Shown in pieces: positions 33,496 to 42,415 of a DNA stretch of 64,000 bases. Within the stretch, counting starts at the first letter, position 1. Each line of letters opens with the position of its first letter. The position numbers and the translations under genes are program-made. The notes below the pieces were generated by a model that made no database searches, had not been told where the DNA came from, and was given only the letters and a program-made list of their open reading frames with translations. Origin of the DNA: an uncultured Lactobacillus sp. (GTDB lineage: Bacteria; Bacillota; Bacilli; Lactobacillales; Lactobacillaceae); assembly GCA_910587695.1 (NCBI GenBank), contig CAJUNC010000012.1, positions 1-64,000 of the forward strand, written 5' to 3'.

Positions 33496-33690
33496 ATGGA
33501 AAAACATACAGTAAAAGTTGAAGGTATGAAATGTGAAGGTTGCGCTAAGAAAGTGCGTGAAAGTTTAAGTCGCGTCGTGAAAAATGTTAAGGTCGATTTG
33601 GAAAAGAAAACCGCTGAATATATCGGCGATGAAACGATCGATGGCTTGAACCAAACCTTGGATGGAACGCCATATTCAGTCAGCAAATAG
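33496..33690 (+). CDS. copZ: copper chaperone CopZ
   Basis: 64 residues, a ferredoxin-like metal-binding domain with GMKCEGC. It would deliver Cu(I) to CopA or the regulator. The ATG at 33496 has GAGG eight bases upstream and is preferred to earlier GTG/ATG codons at 33481 and 33487. It is the last gene of copA-copZ and is ended by a strong hairpin. Confidence 0.9.
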   Translation: MEKHTVKVEGMKCEGCAKKVRESLSRVVKNVKVDLEKKTAEYIGDETIDGLNQTLDGTPYSVSK

Positions 33691-33698
33691 TTACTTGA

Positions 33699-33737
33699 TA
33701 AGATGTTGGTATTTTTGCCAACGTCTTATTTTTTTTC
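33699..33737 (+). terminator. copAZ terminator
   Basis: ATAAGATGTTGG / CCAACGTCTTAT stem (one G-U), seven-base loop, then T8. Confidence 0.88.
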
Positions 33738-33817
33738 TTGTATATCTTTTACGAGTAGTGGTTTAGAATAGAAGTGTGGGCGAAAATTTTAGTAAATTAA
33801 GAAAGGGGAATCTGCAG

Positions 33818-35101
33818 ATGCATGATTATCGCAAAGAAGTACAACAATTGCTCGATGTGATGGGGAATAGTGAGCAGGAACTAACTCTTGGTGCTAAAGC
33901 GATCCAGTTGATCTTACAAATGGCAGCTAAGGGAAGTTCAGCTAAAGTGATCGAAGAAAAGCAAACATCAGTAACACCTGAAGTAAAAGAAGATGAAGAG
34001 GAAGGTCCGCAGGCTCAGCCTGAAGGAGAAATTGGATCAAGATCAAAACTAGTAGAAAAAGTTGAAAAGGAGTCTAAACCAGCGGCAAAAAAAGTTGAAC
34101 CGCTGGTGGATGAACCTACCGAAGAGAGCAAAGAAAAGGCTAAAATAGATCGAACTTCGCAAACTTTGCAAACTTTGTTGAGTGAAAAAGGTGATAGTCA
34201 AGCGTTGGACAATTGGGTGCAAAAAGACCCAAAGATCTTTGAGCGACTATTTGATATGGTAATGGTCTATAAAGTCTCAACGCGTCGGATCGGTTTTAAA
34301 GCCTATAATAAAAACAATAAAGAATTGAGATTTAGAGAAACGATCCGGAATCAATTCAATCCTAAAAATGGCGATGCGATCTTAGTCAGCAACGCCCATA
34401 CGGATTCACCTCGGATCACAAAATTGATCAGACGACCAGCTGAGTCGTATTATCCTAATACGGTGACCTTTGATCGTGGGGTAGTTGAGGTCAACACCGA
34501 TAATGAACTGATCGTTAAACGCAATGTAAGTGGGAAAAAGCTTCGAGTCGATGGCGAATTATTTGAGTATAAGATCCCAGCTCAAGCATATAATATCCAT
34601 GAAGGCAGTATCGTGCGGTTGCGTTGGTATGCCCAATTGCGTGGTGAACGTCAAAATGAAGATATCTCGCTAGCTTGGGTCTATCCTGAACGCCAAGAAA
34701 AAGTCGCCACGCCAGCTCCAAAAAAAGAGAAGGGTCCTAAACCACAATATCAACCGACGATCGAATTTGATCTAGAAGGTAAGACAGTCGGGATCGTTGT
34801 CGGGCGCGAATTATATCGTGATAAATACGAAGCGATCATTGAGGCGCACAATGGTAAGATGCTGATGGTCGATGCATTCTATCATCGCCGTGATCCAGAA
34901 AATTATTTCTCACGGCGCTTGAATGAAGCGGATTATGTGATCATGGTCCAAAACCAAAATAAACACAACACGAGTTATGCTTTAGCCAAGATCAAGGATC
35001 AATTCCAAGGTTTTGCGGTGGCTAAGAATTTGACGGGGATCCAAGTAGAACAAGCTATCTATCGGGCGGTCAAGGGTCTACCGGCATTTGTAGCTGGTTA
35101 A
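33818..35101 (+). CDS. large hypothetical protein with DUF2325-like C-terminus
   Basis: 427 residues from the ATG at 33818 behind AAAGGGGAA. Residues 1-40 are helical, ~45-120 a Glu/Lys/Pro-rich linker, ~125-305 an unassigned basic domain (RRIGFKAYNKNNKELRFRET) containing NAHTDSPRITK, and the last ~95 a Rossmann-like unit (KTVGIVVGRELYRDKYEAII, LNEADYVIMVQN, HNTSYALAKIK) that resembles DUF2325. Cytosolic, monocistronic. The DUF2325 match is by pattern only. Confidence 0.55.
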   Translation: MHDYRKEVQQLLDVMGNSEQELTLGAKAIQLILQMAAKGSSAKVIEEKQTSVTPEVKEDEEEGPQAQPEGEIGSRSKLVEKVEKESKPAAKKVEPLVDEPTEESKEKAKIDRTSQTLQTLLSEKGDSQALDNWVQKDPKIFERLFDMVMVYKVSTRRIGFKAYNKNNKELRFRETIRNQFNPKNGDAILVSNAHTDSPRITKLIRRPAESYYPNTVTFDRGVVEVNTDNELIVKRNVSGKKLRVDGELFEYKIPAQAYNIHEGSIVRLRWYAQLRGERQNEDISLAWVYPERQEKVATPAPKKEKGPKPQYQPTIEFDLEGKTVGIVVGRELYRDKYEAIIEAHNGKMLMVDAFYHRRDPENYFSRRLNEADYVIMVQNQNKHNTSYALAKIKDQFQGFAVAKNLTGIQVEQAIYRAVKGLPAFVAG

Positions 35102-35114
35102 ACGTCGTATAATA

Positions 35115-35168
35115 ACACGGGACTTATCAAGATGTGTCTTTGCATCGTGGTGAGTCCCGTGTTTGCAT
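35115..35168 (+). terminator. hairpin after the DUF2325-like gene
   Basis: ACACGGGACT / AGTCCCGTGT outer stem and GATG/CATC apical stem, followed by weak TTT. The tip GATGTGTCTTTGCATC resembles other hairpins in this window. Confidence 0.6.
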
Positions 35169-35361
35169 TGTCGAACACGGTTGCTGTAAATAAGATAAAA
35201 AATGCACAAAGTATTAGGTGTTAGCTAAAAAAATTATGGTTTTTTGATGGAGTTGCCTAAAAAAATGTTTTTTGGAGTATATGAACAAAAAGTTAATTTT
35301 TACATAAAGTAAGCGCTGTTTCGGCTGGGCGTATTTCTTGTTTAAGAAAGAGTAAAATAAA
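35169..35361. other. intergenic stretch with no gene
   Basis: AT-rich spacer between the hairpin and the adhE promoter. I see no open frame worth calling. AGTAAGCGCTGTTT near 35309 resembles a cre site only loosely, with three mismatches. Confidence 0.4.
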
Positions 35362-35409
35362 TTGAAATCGGTATCAATAAGGGTTAATATAGTTAGTGAA
35401 AGTATTCAC
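35362..35409 (+). promoter_or_regulatory. adhE promoter with Rex-like operator
   Basis: -35 TTGAAA (35362-35367), 17 bases, -10 TAATAT (35385-35390), then GTGA-N6-TCAC at 35396-35409, the core of the Rex (NADH-sensing repressor) site, over the start of transcription. A second looser dyad AGTGA-N8-TCACT is at 35424-35441. Redox control of adhE by Rex is established in Gram-positives. Confidence 0.7.
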
Positions 35410-35474
35410 GAAAAAGTTTATCGAGTGAATTACTAGTCACTTTTAGTTTAATTATTTTGGGAGGTTCCAGATAG

Positions 35475-38165
35475 ATGAGCAAAGAAAAGCCAAAGAAAAA
35501 AGTATTAACTCCAGAAGAAAAGGAAGCAAAGATGCAAGCAGCTCGCGTTTATACCGATGGCTTGGTCGAAAAAGCGTTAAAGGCAGAACAAGAATATGCG
35601 ACCTTTACGCAAGAACAAGTTGATAAGATCGTAGCTGCCGCAGCTTTAGCTGGCTCTGAAGCAGCTTTGACTTTAGCTCACGAAGCAGTCGATGAAACTG
35701 GACGTGGGGTAGTTGAAGATAAGGATACTAAGAACCGGTTTGCGACAGAAAATATTTATAATTTGATCAAAAATGAAAAGACAGTCGGTGTCATTTCGGA
35801 AGATAAGATCAAAGGCCAAGTTAAGATCGCAGCTCCATTAGGTGTCTTAGCAGGGATCGTACCAACGACCAATCCAACTTCGACCACAATGTTCAAGGCT
35901 TTAATGGCTTTAAAGACTCGCAATGCGATCGTCTTTGCTTTCCACCCACAAGCACAAAACTGTTCAGTACACGCAGCTAAGATCATCTATGAGGCAGCAC
36001 TAGCAGCTGGAGCACCAAAAAATATCATTCAATGGGTCGAAAAACCATCGCTTGAAAACACAACTGGTTTGATCCAAAATCCAAAGATCGCATCTATCTT
36101 GGCAACTGGTGGTCCAGGAATGGTCAATGCAGCGTTACGCTCAGGTAACCCGTCAATGGGTGTCGGTGCAGGTAACGGGGCGGTTTTTGTTGATCACACA
36201 GCCAACTTAGACCGTGCTGTCGAAGATCTTTTGATGTCTAAGCGTTTTGATAATGGGATGATCTGTGCGACAGAAAACTCAGCTGTTGTTGAAGCTCCAG
36301 TCTATGACGCTTGGTTACAAAAGATGCAAGAAAAAGGTGCATATTTAGTACCAAAAGAAGACTATGCTAAGATCGAAGATTTTGTCTTTAATGATAATCA
36401 CGGGGTAAATGGTCCAGTCGCAGGTAAGAGTGCACGTTGGATCGCAGAACAAGCTGGTGTCTTTTTACCAGAAGATAAAGACGTGATGTTATTTGAATTA
36501 GATGCTAAAAACATCGGTGAAAAGTTATCCTCTGAAAAATTATCACCACTCTTGTCTATTTATAAAGCTAAAGACCGCAATGACGGTGTTAAGATCGTTG
36601 GTGCTTTGCTAGATTACCAAGGTGCAGGTCACAATGCTGCGATCCAGATCGGTTCTCAAACAGATCCATTTATCAATGAATTTAGTGACAAGATCAAGTC
36701 AGCTCGCATCTTAGTCAACCAACCAGATTCGATCGGTGGGATCGGTGATATTTATACGGATGCATTGCGTCCAAGTTTGACACTCGGAACAGGATCATGG
36801 GGGAAAAATTCATTGTCACATAACTTATCAACAGGTGATCTTTTGAACATTAAGACAGTTGCTAAACGTCGTAACCGTCCACAATGGGTACGCTTGCCAG
36901 AAAAGATCTACTATGAAAACAATGCGATCTCATATTTACAAGATGAGACAGAAGATATCAAGCGTGCCTTTATCGTAGCCGATCCAGGAATGGTCCAATT
37001 TGGCTTCGTTGATAAAGTTTACGATCAATTAGCAGTGCGTGATACACCAGTGAAAACGGCGCTTTACGGAACAGTAAAACCAGATCCAACATTAGGTCAA
37101 ACGATCGAGATCGCCCGTCAAATGGCGGAATTTAAGCCAGATACAGTGATCGCTCTTGGTGGTGGTTCATCCTTGGATGCAGCTAAGATCGCACGTTATA
37201 TCTATGAATACTCCTTAGATCAACCAGCTGGTTTCATGGATGACTACGATAAAGTCAGCGAATTGTTCTTATTGTTGCAACAAAAATTCGTTGATATTCG
37301 TAAACGGATCGTTAAATTCCACCATGCAACAGCAACTAAATTATTTGCGATCCCAACGACATCAGGTACTGGCTCAGAAGTGACACCATTTGCGGTCATC
37401 ACTGATGATAAGACACACGTGAAGTATCCTTTGGCTGATTACGAATTGACACCACAAGTGGCGATCGTGGATCCAGAATTTGTTATGACTGTGCCAAAAC
37501 GCACTGTTGCTCTTTCTGGGATAGATACTTTATCACATGCGTTAGAAGCATATGTTTCAGTGATGTCATCTGAATTTACCCGTCCATGGGCGCTTGAAGC
37601 GATCAAGTTAGTCTTTGAAAACTTAGTTGATTCATACAACTTTGATCCAAAGAACCCAACGGCTGCTGGTGAACAAGCACGTGAAAACATGCATTACGCT
37701 GCTACATTAGGTGGGATGGCATTTGCTAATGCCTTCTTGGGTATCAACCACTCGATCGCCCATAAAACAGGTGGGGAATTTGGGTTGCCACACGGTTTAT
37801 GTATCTCGATCGCTATGCAACCAGTTATTCGCTTTAACGGTGCGTCCGGTAAGGTAAAACGTTCACCATATCCACGCTATGAAGTGTATCGTGCCCAAAA
37901 AGACTACGCTGACATTGCCCGTGCTTTAGGGCTCAAGGGCAACAGTGATGCTGAATTAGTTGAAGCATTATGTGCTCGGATCGCACAGTTGTTCAAAGAT
38001 CTCGATGTTGAACCTAAGTTATCCGCTAATGGAGTTACAAAGGAACAATTTGAAGGGGCCTTGGATGAGATGGTCGATTTGATCTACAATGATCAATGTA
38101 CACCAGCTAACCCACGCCAACCATTCTTAGAAGAGATCCGTGAGTTATTGTGGGAACAATTTTAA
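35475..38165 (+). CDS. adhE: bifunctional acetaldehyde-CoA/alcohol dehydrogenase
   Basis: 896 residues, the usual size. The N-terminal CoA-acylating aldehyde dehydrogenase (~1-450) has its catalytic Cys in GMICATENS. The C-terminal iron-type alcohol dehydrogenase (~470-880) has the NAD loop GGGSSLDAAK and the metal histidines in HALEAY and INHSIAHKTGGEFGLPHG. It reduces acetyl-CoA to ethanol in two NADH steps and forms spirosomes. GGGAGG precedes the ATG. Monocistronic. Confidence 0.96.
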   Translation: MSKEKPKKKVLTPEEKEAKMQAARVYTDGLVEKALKAEQEYATFTQEQVDKIVAAAALAGSEAALTLAHEAVDETGRGVVEDKDTKNRFATENIYNLIKNEKTVGVISEDKIKGQVKIAAPLGVLAGIVPTTNPTSTTMFKALMALKTRNAIVFAFHPQAQNCSVHAAKIIYEAALAAGAPKNIIQWVEKPSLENTTGLIQNPKIASILATGGPGMVNAALRSGNPSMGVGAGNGAVFVDHTANLDRAVEDLLMSKRFDNGMICATENSAVVEAPVYDAWLQKMQEKGAYLVPKEDYAKIEDFVFNDNHGVNGPVAGKSARWIAEQAGVFLPEDKDVMLFELDAKNIGEKLSSEKLSPLLSIYKAKDRNDGVKIVGALLDYQGAGHNAAIQIGSQTDPFINEFSDKIKSARILVNQPDSIGGIGDIYTDALRPSLTLGTGSWGKNSLSHNLSTGDLLNIKTVAKRRNRPQWVRLPEKIYYENNAISYLQDETEDIKRAFIVADPGMVQFGFVDKVYDQLAVRDTPVKTALYGTVKPDPTLGQTIEIARQMAEFKPDTVIALGGGSSLDAAKIARYIYEYSLDQPAGFMDDYDKVSELFLLLQQKFVDIRKRIVKFHHATATKLFAIPTTSGTGSEVTPFAVITDDKTHVKYPLADYELTPQVAIVDPEFVMTVPKRTVALSGIDTLSHALEAYVSVMSSEFTRPWALEAIKLVFENLVDSYNFDPKNPTAAGEQARENMHYAATLGGMAFANAFLGINHSIAHKTGGEFGLPHGLCISIAMQPVIRFNGASGKVKRSPYPRYEVYRAQKDYADIARALGLKGNSDAELVEALCARIAQLFKDLDVEPKLSANGVTKEQFEGALDEMVDLIYNDQCTPANPRQPFLEEIRELLWEQF

Positions 38166-38179
38166 TTAAATAACGTCCA

Positions 38180-38216
38180 AGGGCGAGTTTCAGGCGACTG
38201 AAACTCGCTCTTTTTG
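38180..38216 (+). terminator. adhE terminator
   Basis: AGGGCGAGTTTCAG / CTGAAACTCGCTCT hairpin with GCGA loop and T5. Confidence 0.9.
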
Positions 38217-38350
38217 TTGTAAATAAAAGCTTACCAATTTTTATATAAAATTATATAACGATTAATTTGCTTTGTTTTTAATTAAAAAAAGGTTTGAAAA
38301 ATAAAATGTGGCGGTGTATAATTTGAAAAAACAAGAGGAGGGGCCGATGC

Positions 38351-39514
38351 ATGAAAAAGAATGTTACTCTTTTTATTACTAGTGACTTTATTTCCCAATT
38401 CAGTGCAGGGATCGTTTTAGCCGCTTTGAATTGGTATATGATCGATGTGTATCAGTCTAACAGTTTAGTAGCAACGATCGCTAACATTAATGTTATTGCT
38501 GGGTTGATAATTTCTCTAGTAGCAGTTGGATTACTAAAAAGGATGAATTCAAAGCGTATTGCATTGATGTCATACTTCTTTAGAGTTATTTTCGTAGCAC
38601 TACCGTTGATATTACTAAAGCTAGGTATCGATGATCGTCTAGCGATCTACCTGTTAGCTTTGAGTAATGGTATTGGCTGGAATCTATATTTTCCAGCATC
38701 CAAAGATATCTTGAATAGTTTTACCGCCGAAGAAAATACACTACAGATCAATTCTTTTGCTGAAATTTCGATGCAAGTGGGGCTATTTTCTGCAGCACTA
38801 GTTTCGGGGATCTTGTATCGATATATCGGTTTTGAAAATATTTTGCTTTTAGGGACGTCTCTCTTTTTTGTAGCACTTGTTATTTTTGCTTTGGTGAAAT
38901 ATCAAGAATCAGATAAGGTAGAAGCGATAGAACAGCAAGGTGTTTTTGCTTATCTGATCGGACACAAGTGGTTATTGATACTAGGGTTAGTTTTATACAT
39001 ACCATTTATTGGTGCTAACGTTATTAACACAACGCTTCCTGGCTATATTCAAGCGCATTTATCCGGGAATTCGATCAGTTATGGTTTTACAGATACGATG
39101 TATGGCGTAGGTGCTTGTTTAGCAGGGGTTTTACTCCCAGTCATTGCTAAATTTATCAATAAAGAACACCTTATTTTTCCGTTATTTTCAATTGCTGTGT
39201 TACTAGGTATCGTTCTCGTGTTAAATCATAGTTTAGCTTTAACTGCCGGATATATTTTTTTATTGGGATCAGTCGGTCCAGCGATCCGAACGATCATCTA
39301 TACTAGAACGATGGAGATAGTTCCTAGCAAGCTATTGGGTTCACTTGTATCTGTTTGGAATTTTATCAATCTGATTTTTCAATTTGGCGCTAACTATAGC
39401 GTAGGTAGGGTGATGGATATAGTTGGTCCTCAATGGGGATTTATGATCTATGCTGGTACAATGCTTTTAGGGATATTATTGTTTATTGGGATCCAAAACA
39501 GATATAGGGCATAA
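38351..39514 (+). CDS. MFS transporter, macrolide-efflux-like
   Basis: 387 residues with ~12 membrane segments, resembling drug-efflux MFS proteins of the MefA/enterobactin-exporter type (SDFISQFSAGIVLAALNWYM at the N-terminus). Substrate unknown. GAGGAGGGG lies upstream; the ATG at 38351 is in frame, while ATG 38347 is not. Its base composition is more AT-rich and it uses fewer GATC strings than its neighbours, hinting at acquisition. Monocistronic between two strong terminators. Confidence 0.8.
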   Translation: MKKNVTLFITSDFISQFSAGIVLAALNWYMIDVYQSNSLVATIANINVIAGLIISLVAVGLLKRMNSKRIALMSYFFRVIFVALPLILLKLGIDDRLAIYLLALSNGIGWNLYFPASKDILNSFTAEENTLQINSFAEISMQVGLFSAALVSGILYRYIGFENILLLGTSLFFVALVIFALVKYQESDKVEAIEQQGVFAYLIGHKWLLILGLVLYIPFIGANVINTTLPGYIQAHLSGNSISYGFTDTMYGVGACLAGVLLPVIAKFINKEHLIFPLFSIAVLLGIVLVLNHSLALTAGYIFLLGSVGPAIRTIIYTRTMEIVPSKLLGSLVSVWNFINLIFQFGANYSVGRVMDIVGPQWGFMIYAGTMLLGILLFIGIQNRYRA

Positions 39515-39536
39515 AAAAGCTCTAAGGGCAAAATAC

Positions 39537-39592
39537 ACGGGTGTGCATTTTCTGGTATGGAATTATACCAGAAAGTGCACACCCGTTTTTTA
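39537..39592. terminator. bidirectional terminator
   Basis: ACGGGTGTGCA.TTTCTGGTAT / ATACCAGAAA.TGCACACCCGT stem of ~21 bp with T6. It lies between the MFS gene and convergent lacD. Confidence 0.9.
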
Positions 39593-40573
39593 GATCAAGT
39601 TTTTACTTGCAAGTGGGGTCGCAGTTTCTTTTAAGACTGTATTTAAAGCTTCGATATTTTCTTTTCCTTTTGTCTCACACCAAAGACTCGCTGCGCCAGC
39701 ACCATCTTGAGCAAATGGAACGACGCTATCTTTCCAGGTCGCACGCCCACACAAGACACCGTTGAATTTTGAGCCAGCTTCATGGGCAAAATAAAGTGTA
39801 TTTTGGAACATCTGCGCCGACACGCCAGCACTTAAGAAGATAAATGGAACGCCAGCTGCAGCTTTGGTCTGTTCAGCAAAGTAAGCTGCTGCTTGTTCTT
39901 TGGTGTAGACTGCTTCATTGTCTTTGGTAAACCCAGCAACATAAGCCATATTAACTGGAACTTCTACTTTCAAGACATCAACGTTATAACGCGGTTTAGC
40001 AAATTCACGCATCATTTCGATGACTTTATGCGGTTTGACGGCTGCGTATTCTTTGCTCTTGATGTCTTCGATATTAGCATCATAGGACATCAATTCGAGG
40101 AAAAACGGAATATCTTCAGCTACACACTCACTGCCGATCCGTTCGATGAAGGCTTGTTTTTTTTCGTTGATCGCCACTGGTTCATCGACATCATAATAGA
40201 CCATGAACTTAACGGCATCAGCGCCAGCTTCTTTTAGGCGTTTAGCCGACCAATCGGATAAAAGATCTGGCATGCGCCCTGGTTCGCTGACATCATAGCC
40301 TGTTTTTTCATAAGCTAGCAAAAGCCCACAGTTGCTGTCACGGGCCAAAGCAGCAGGTAAACCATATTCTGGATCGAGTAAGATCGCTGATGAATGCGCT
40401 GTCATTTTTTGAGAGATAACTTTTTTGAACTCACTTAGATCAGAACTAGTCACGGGATGGTCAGCATTTTTAGCCAACATCTTTTTTAATGAACCGCGTT
40501 GATCGATCGCAAGTGCTGCAATAATACCATCAGAGTTAGAGAGGCGCTGTAAAGCTGTTGTTTTTCCTGTCAT
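39590..40573 (-). CDS. lacD: tagatose 1,6-diphosphate aldolase
   Basis: 327-residue class I-type aldolase that cleaves tagatose 1,6-bisphosphate to dihydroxyacetone phosphate and glyceraldehyde 3-phosphate. LAIDQRGSLKKML, DAVKFMVYYD and VLKVEVPVN (Schiff-base lysine region) are typical of LacD. It has its own promoter and AAAGGA site, and lies downstream of the two GntR genes. It would serve the end of the galactosamine route encoded on the other strand; lacC and lacAB are not in the window. Confidence 0.93.
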   Translation of the reverse strand: MTGKTTALQRLSNSDGIIAALAIDQRGSLKKMLAKNADHPVTSSDLSEFKKVISQKMTAHSSAILLDPEYGLPAALARDSNCGLLLAYEKTGYDVSEPGRMPDLLSDWSAKRLKEAGADAVKFMVYYDVDEPVAINEKKQAFIERIGSECVAEDIPFFLELMSYDANIEDIKSKEYAAVKPHKVIEMMREFAKPRYNVDVLKVEVPVNMAYVAGFTKDNEAVYTKEQAAAYFAEQTKAAAGVPFIFLSAGVSAQMFQNTLYFAHEAGSKFNGVLCGRATWKDSVVPFAQDGAGAASLWCETKGKENIEALNTVLKETATPLASKNLI

Positions 40574-40622
40574 GATCTCGCATCCTTTGTTTTAAAATGT
40601 TTGTTTGTGTTTTTATAAGTTT

Positions 40623-40651
40623 AAATTACCACGAAAAAAATTATCAGTCAA
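40623..40651 (-). promoter_or_regulatory. lacD promoter
   Basis: Minus strand: -35 TTGACT (40646-40651), 17 bases, -10 TAATTT (40623-40628), 50 bases upstream of the lacD ATG. Confidence 0.6.
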
Positions 40652-40680
40652 ATGATATTGTTTATAAATGTTTGGAAATG

Positions 40681-41388
40681 TCATTGAGTTGGGCTTTCAA
40701 GTTTGATCTTGTAATACTCCCAACGTTTGTACGAGCAGATGTATTCAATTATCTGTCCGCTGAGTGATAAAGTTGTTGTGCGTTCTTGTTTGACGGTCGG
40801 GGTCTCTTCACTGATCTCTAAAAGAGCAGCGATTTTTTTGGGAGTAGGTAAGATGATCTGATTGTATTCAACGAAAGGTTCGGTACTTAGATGGATCTTA
40901 AATTCATTTTTCATTTGGGTATAGATCGAATCGTAATAAGAAAGCTCTTGGGGATGGGTCACAAAGCGTTCGGGTAAATAAGTACACTGATAGATATATG
41001 GGATCTGTTTAGCCCAGCGCACACGTTCGATCGCATAATAAAAGTCAGTTGAGCTAAGGTCTAGATGTGTCAAGATCGTGGGATCATTATCTCGAGTGAT
41101 GCTGATGACTTCAACGCGATCATCGGGGGGTGTAAAGATCTCTAGATCGCTGAATTTAACGGTCTTTGACTTGCGCGAGCGTGAGATAAAGGTTCCTCTA
41201 CCTTGGTAACGCACTAAAAAGCCTTCAGCGACGAGCTCTTTTAAGGCGCGGATCACGGTGATCGAACTGACGTGAAAACGTTTGGTGAGTTCAGCTTCAC
41301 TATAGAATTTGTCACCGTTTTCAAATTTACCGGATAAAATTTCATTTTTGAGATTATTTTTGACGAGTTGATGCTTGGGGATCTTCAT
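40681..41388 (-). CDS. GntR-family regulator with UTRA domain (second of a pair)
   Basis: 235 residues. Winged helix (FYSEAELTKRFHVSSITVIRAL) and UTRA effector domain (YAIERVRWAKQIPYIYQCTY). It follows the first GntR gene by five bases and precedes lacD. It is about the same length as its neighbour but clearly diverged, so the pair may sense different phosphosugars. AAAGGATGTG is the ribosome binding site. Confidence 0.85.
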   Translation of the reverse strand: MKIPKHQLVKNNLKNEILSGKFENGDKFYSEAELTKRFHVSSITVIRALKELVAEGFLVRYQGRGTFISRSRKSKTVKFSDLEIFTPPDDRVEVISITRDNDPTILTHLDLSSTDFYYAIERVRWAKQIPYIYQCTYLPERFVTHPQELSYYDSIYTQMKNEFKIHLSTEPFVEYNQIILPTPKKIAALLEISEETPTVKQERTTTLSLSGQIIEYICSYKRWEYYKIKLESPTQ

Positions 41389-41393
41389 GATAA

Positions 41394-42113
41394 TTACACA
41401 TCCTTTGTGAGGGGCACTTTGTAAGCAAAATAGCGTGAAGGAGCGGTCGTGATCGTAAATTCAAAGGGACGCTCGAAGATATCATAGGCGAGCCGTTGGA
41501 TCTTAAGGCAGGGTGAACCCACGCGTAGATCTAGTAAGTCAGCTTCGCGTTCGTTGATGAGACTAGCAAAAAATTCCTCAGCACCATCTTTGATCTTCAG
41601 CTGGTATTTAGTGGAAAGTAGGTCATAGAGCGAGTTTTTGACCAGTTCATTACGTTTTAAAGCAGGAAAACGTTCAGCTGGTAAAAAAGTTTTTTCAAAC
41701 AGAACTGGTCGATGTCCCAATAAGCGCAGGCGCTCAACACGATAGACTGGTTCATCTTGAGCTAAGTGGAGCATTTGGGCCACATAGTAGTTAGGGATCG
41801 TCTGGGTGAAAAGTAAGATCTCGGTCGTGGGTGCTTGCTCAGCGGGCATATCCAATTTGCTAAAACTGTAAAAATGTGCGTAATCATATTGAACCGGTTC
41901 ATAGGTCACATAATAGCCGATGTTTTTAGCTTTGGCGATCAATTTTAGGTCTTCTAATTCACTTAGAGCAGCGCGGACGGTGGAGCGACTAACTGAATAT
42001 TTGTGCGCTAATTCTTTTTCTGTGAAAAAGCGGGTATTCGTTGGCTGCTGGTTTTCTAAGATGTTTTTGATCAATTTGTCTGCTAAAACAGCATATTTAG
42101 GGCGTTTTGTCAT
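41394..42113 (-). CDS. GntR-family regulator with UTRA domain (first of a pair)
   Basis: 239 residues. Winged helix (FFTEKELAHKYSVSRSTVRAAL) and UTRA domain (VYRVERLRLLGHRPVLFEKTF). Divergent from the GH35-PTS operon across a 302-base region with palindromes, placing it as the likely GnbR/AgaR-type repressor responding to a galactosamine or N-acetylhexosamine phosphate. GGTGAG precedes the ATG. Confidence 0.86.
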   Translation of the reverse strand: MTKRPKYAVLADKLIKNILENQQPTNTRFFTEKELAHKYSVSRSTVRAALSELEDLKLIAKAKNIGYYVTYEPVQYDYAHFYSFSKLDMPAEQAPTTEILLFTQTIPNYYVAQMLHLAQDEPVYRVERLRLLGHRPVLFEKTFLPAERFPALKRNELVKNSLYDLLSTKYQLKIKDGAEEFFASLINEREADLLDLRVGSPCLKIQRLAYDIFERPFEFTITTAPSRYFAYKVPLTKDV

Positions 42114-42415
42114 CGCTTAACTCACCTACTTTGAAAAAATTGTACGTTGAAAAAAACGCAAGCTGATAACGTTTCATCCCAATTATACACTAAATGGTAT
42201 GTAAATTAATACTGAAAAAGTATAGCAAAAAAGTTTAATTAATTGTGTAAATAAGCTAGAATTAAAGTGTAAATGATAGCGCATACAAGAGGTGTGCGAC
42301 TAACTATTACAGGTATATACCATTTTCAGCTGAACCATTTTTTTGTAGCATTTATTTATTATTACCGTAACTTAGTATATTAATATAATGATTTTATTCA
42401 AGAGGACAGACGGAT
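42114..42415. promoter_or_regulatory. divergent control region of the galacto-N-biose locus
   Basis: A 302-base gap without a gene. TGATAGCGCATACA (42274-42287) fits the cre consensus with one mismatch. A possible plus promoter is TTTAAT (42234-42239), 17 bases, TAGAAT (42257-42262). The perfect palindrome GGTATATACC (42312-42321) and the looser GGTATG..AATACT around 42195-42213 are candidate GntR/UTRA operators, one toward each gene set. Confidence 0.55.

Noticed and set aside
35300..35325. cre site upstream of adhE
   Set aside because: AGTAAGCGCTGTTT has three mismatches at fixed positions of the consensus.
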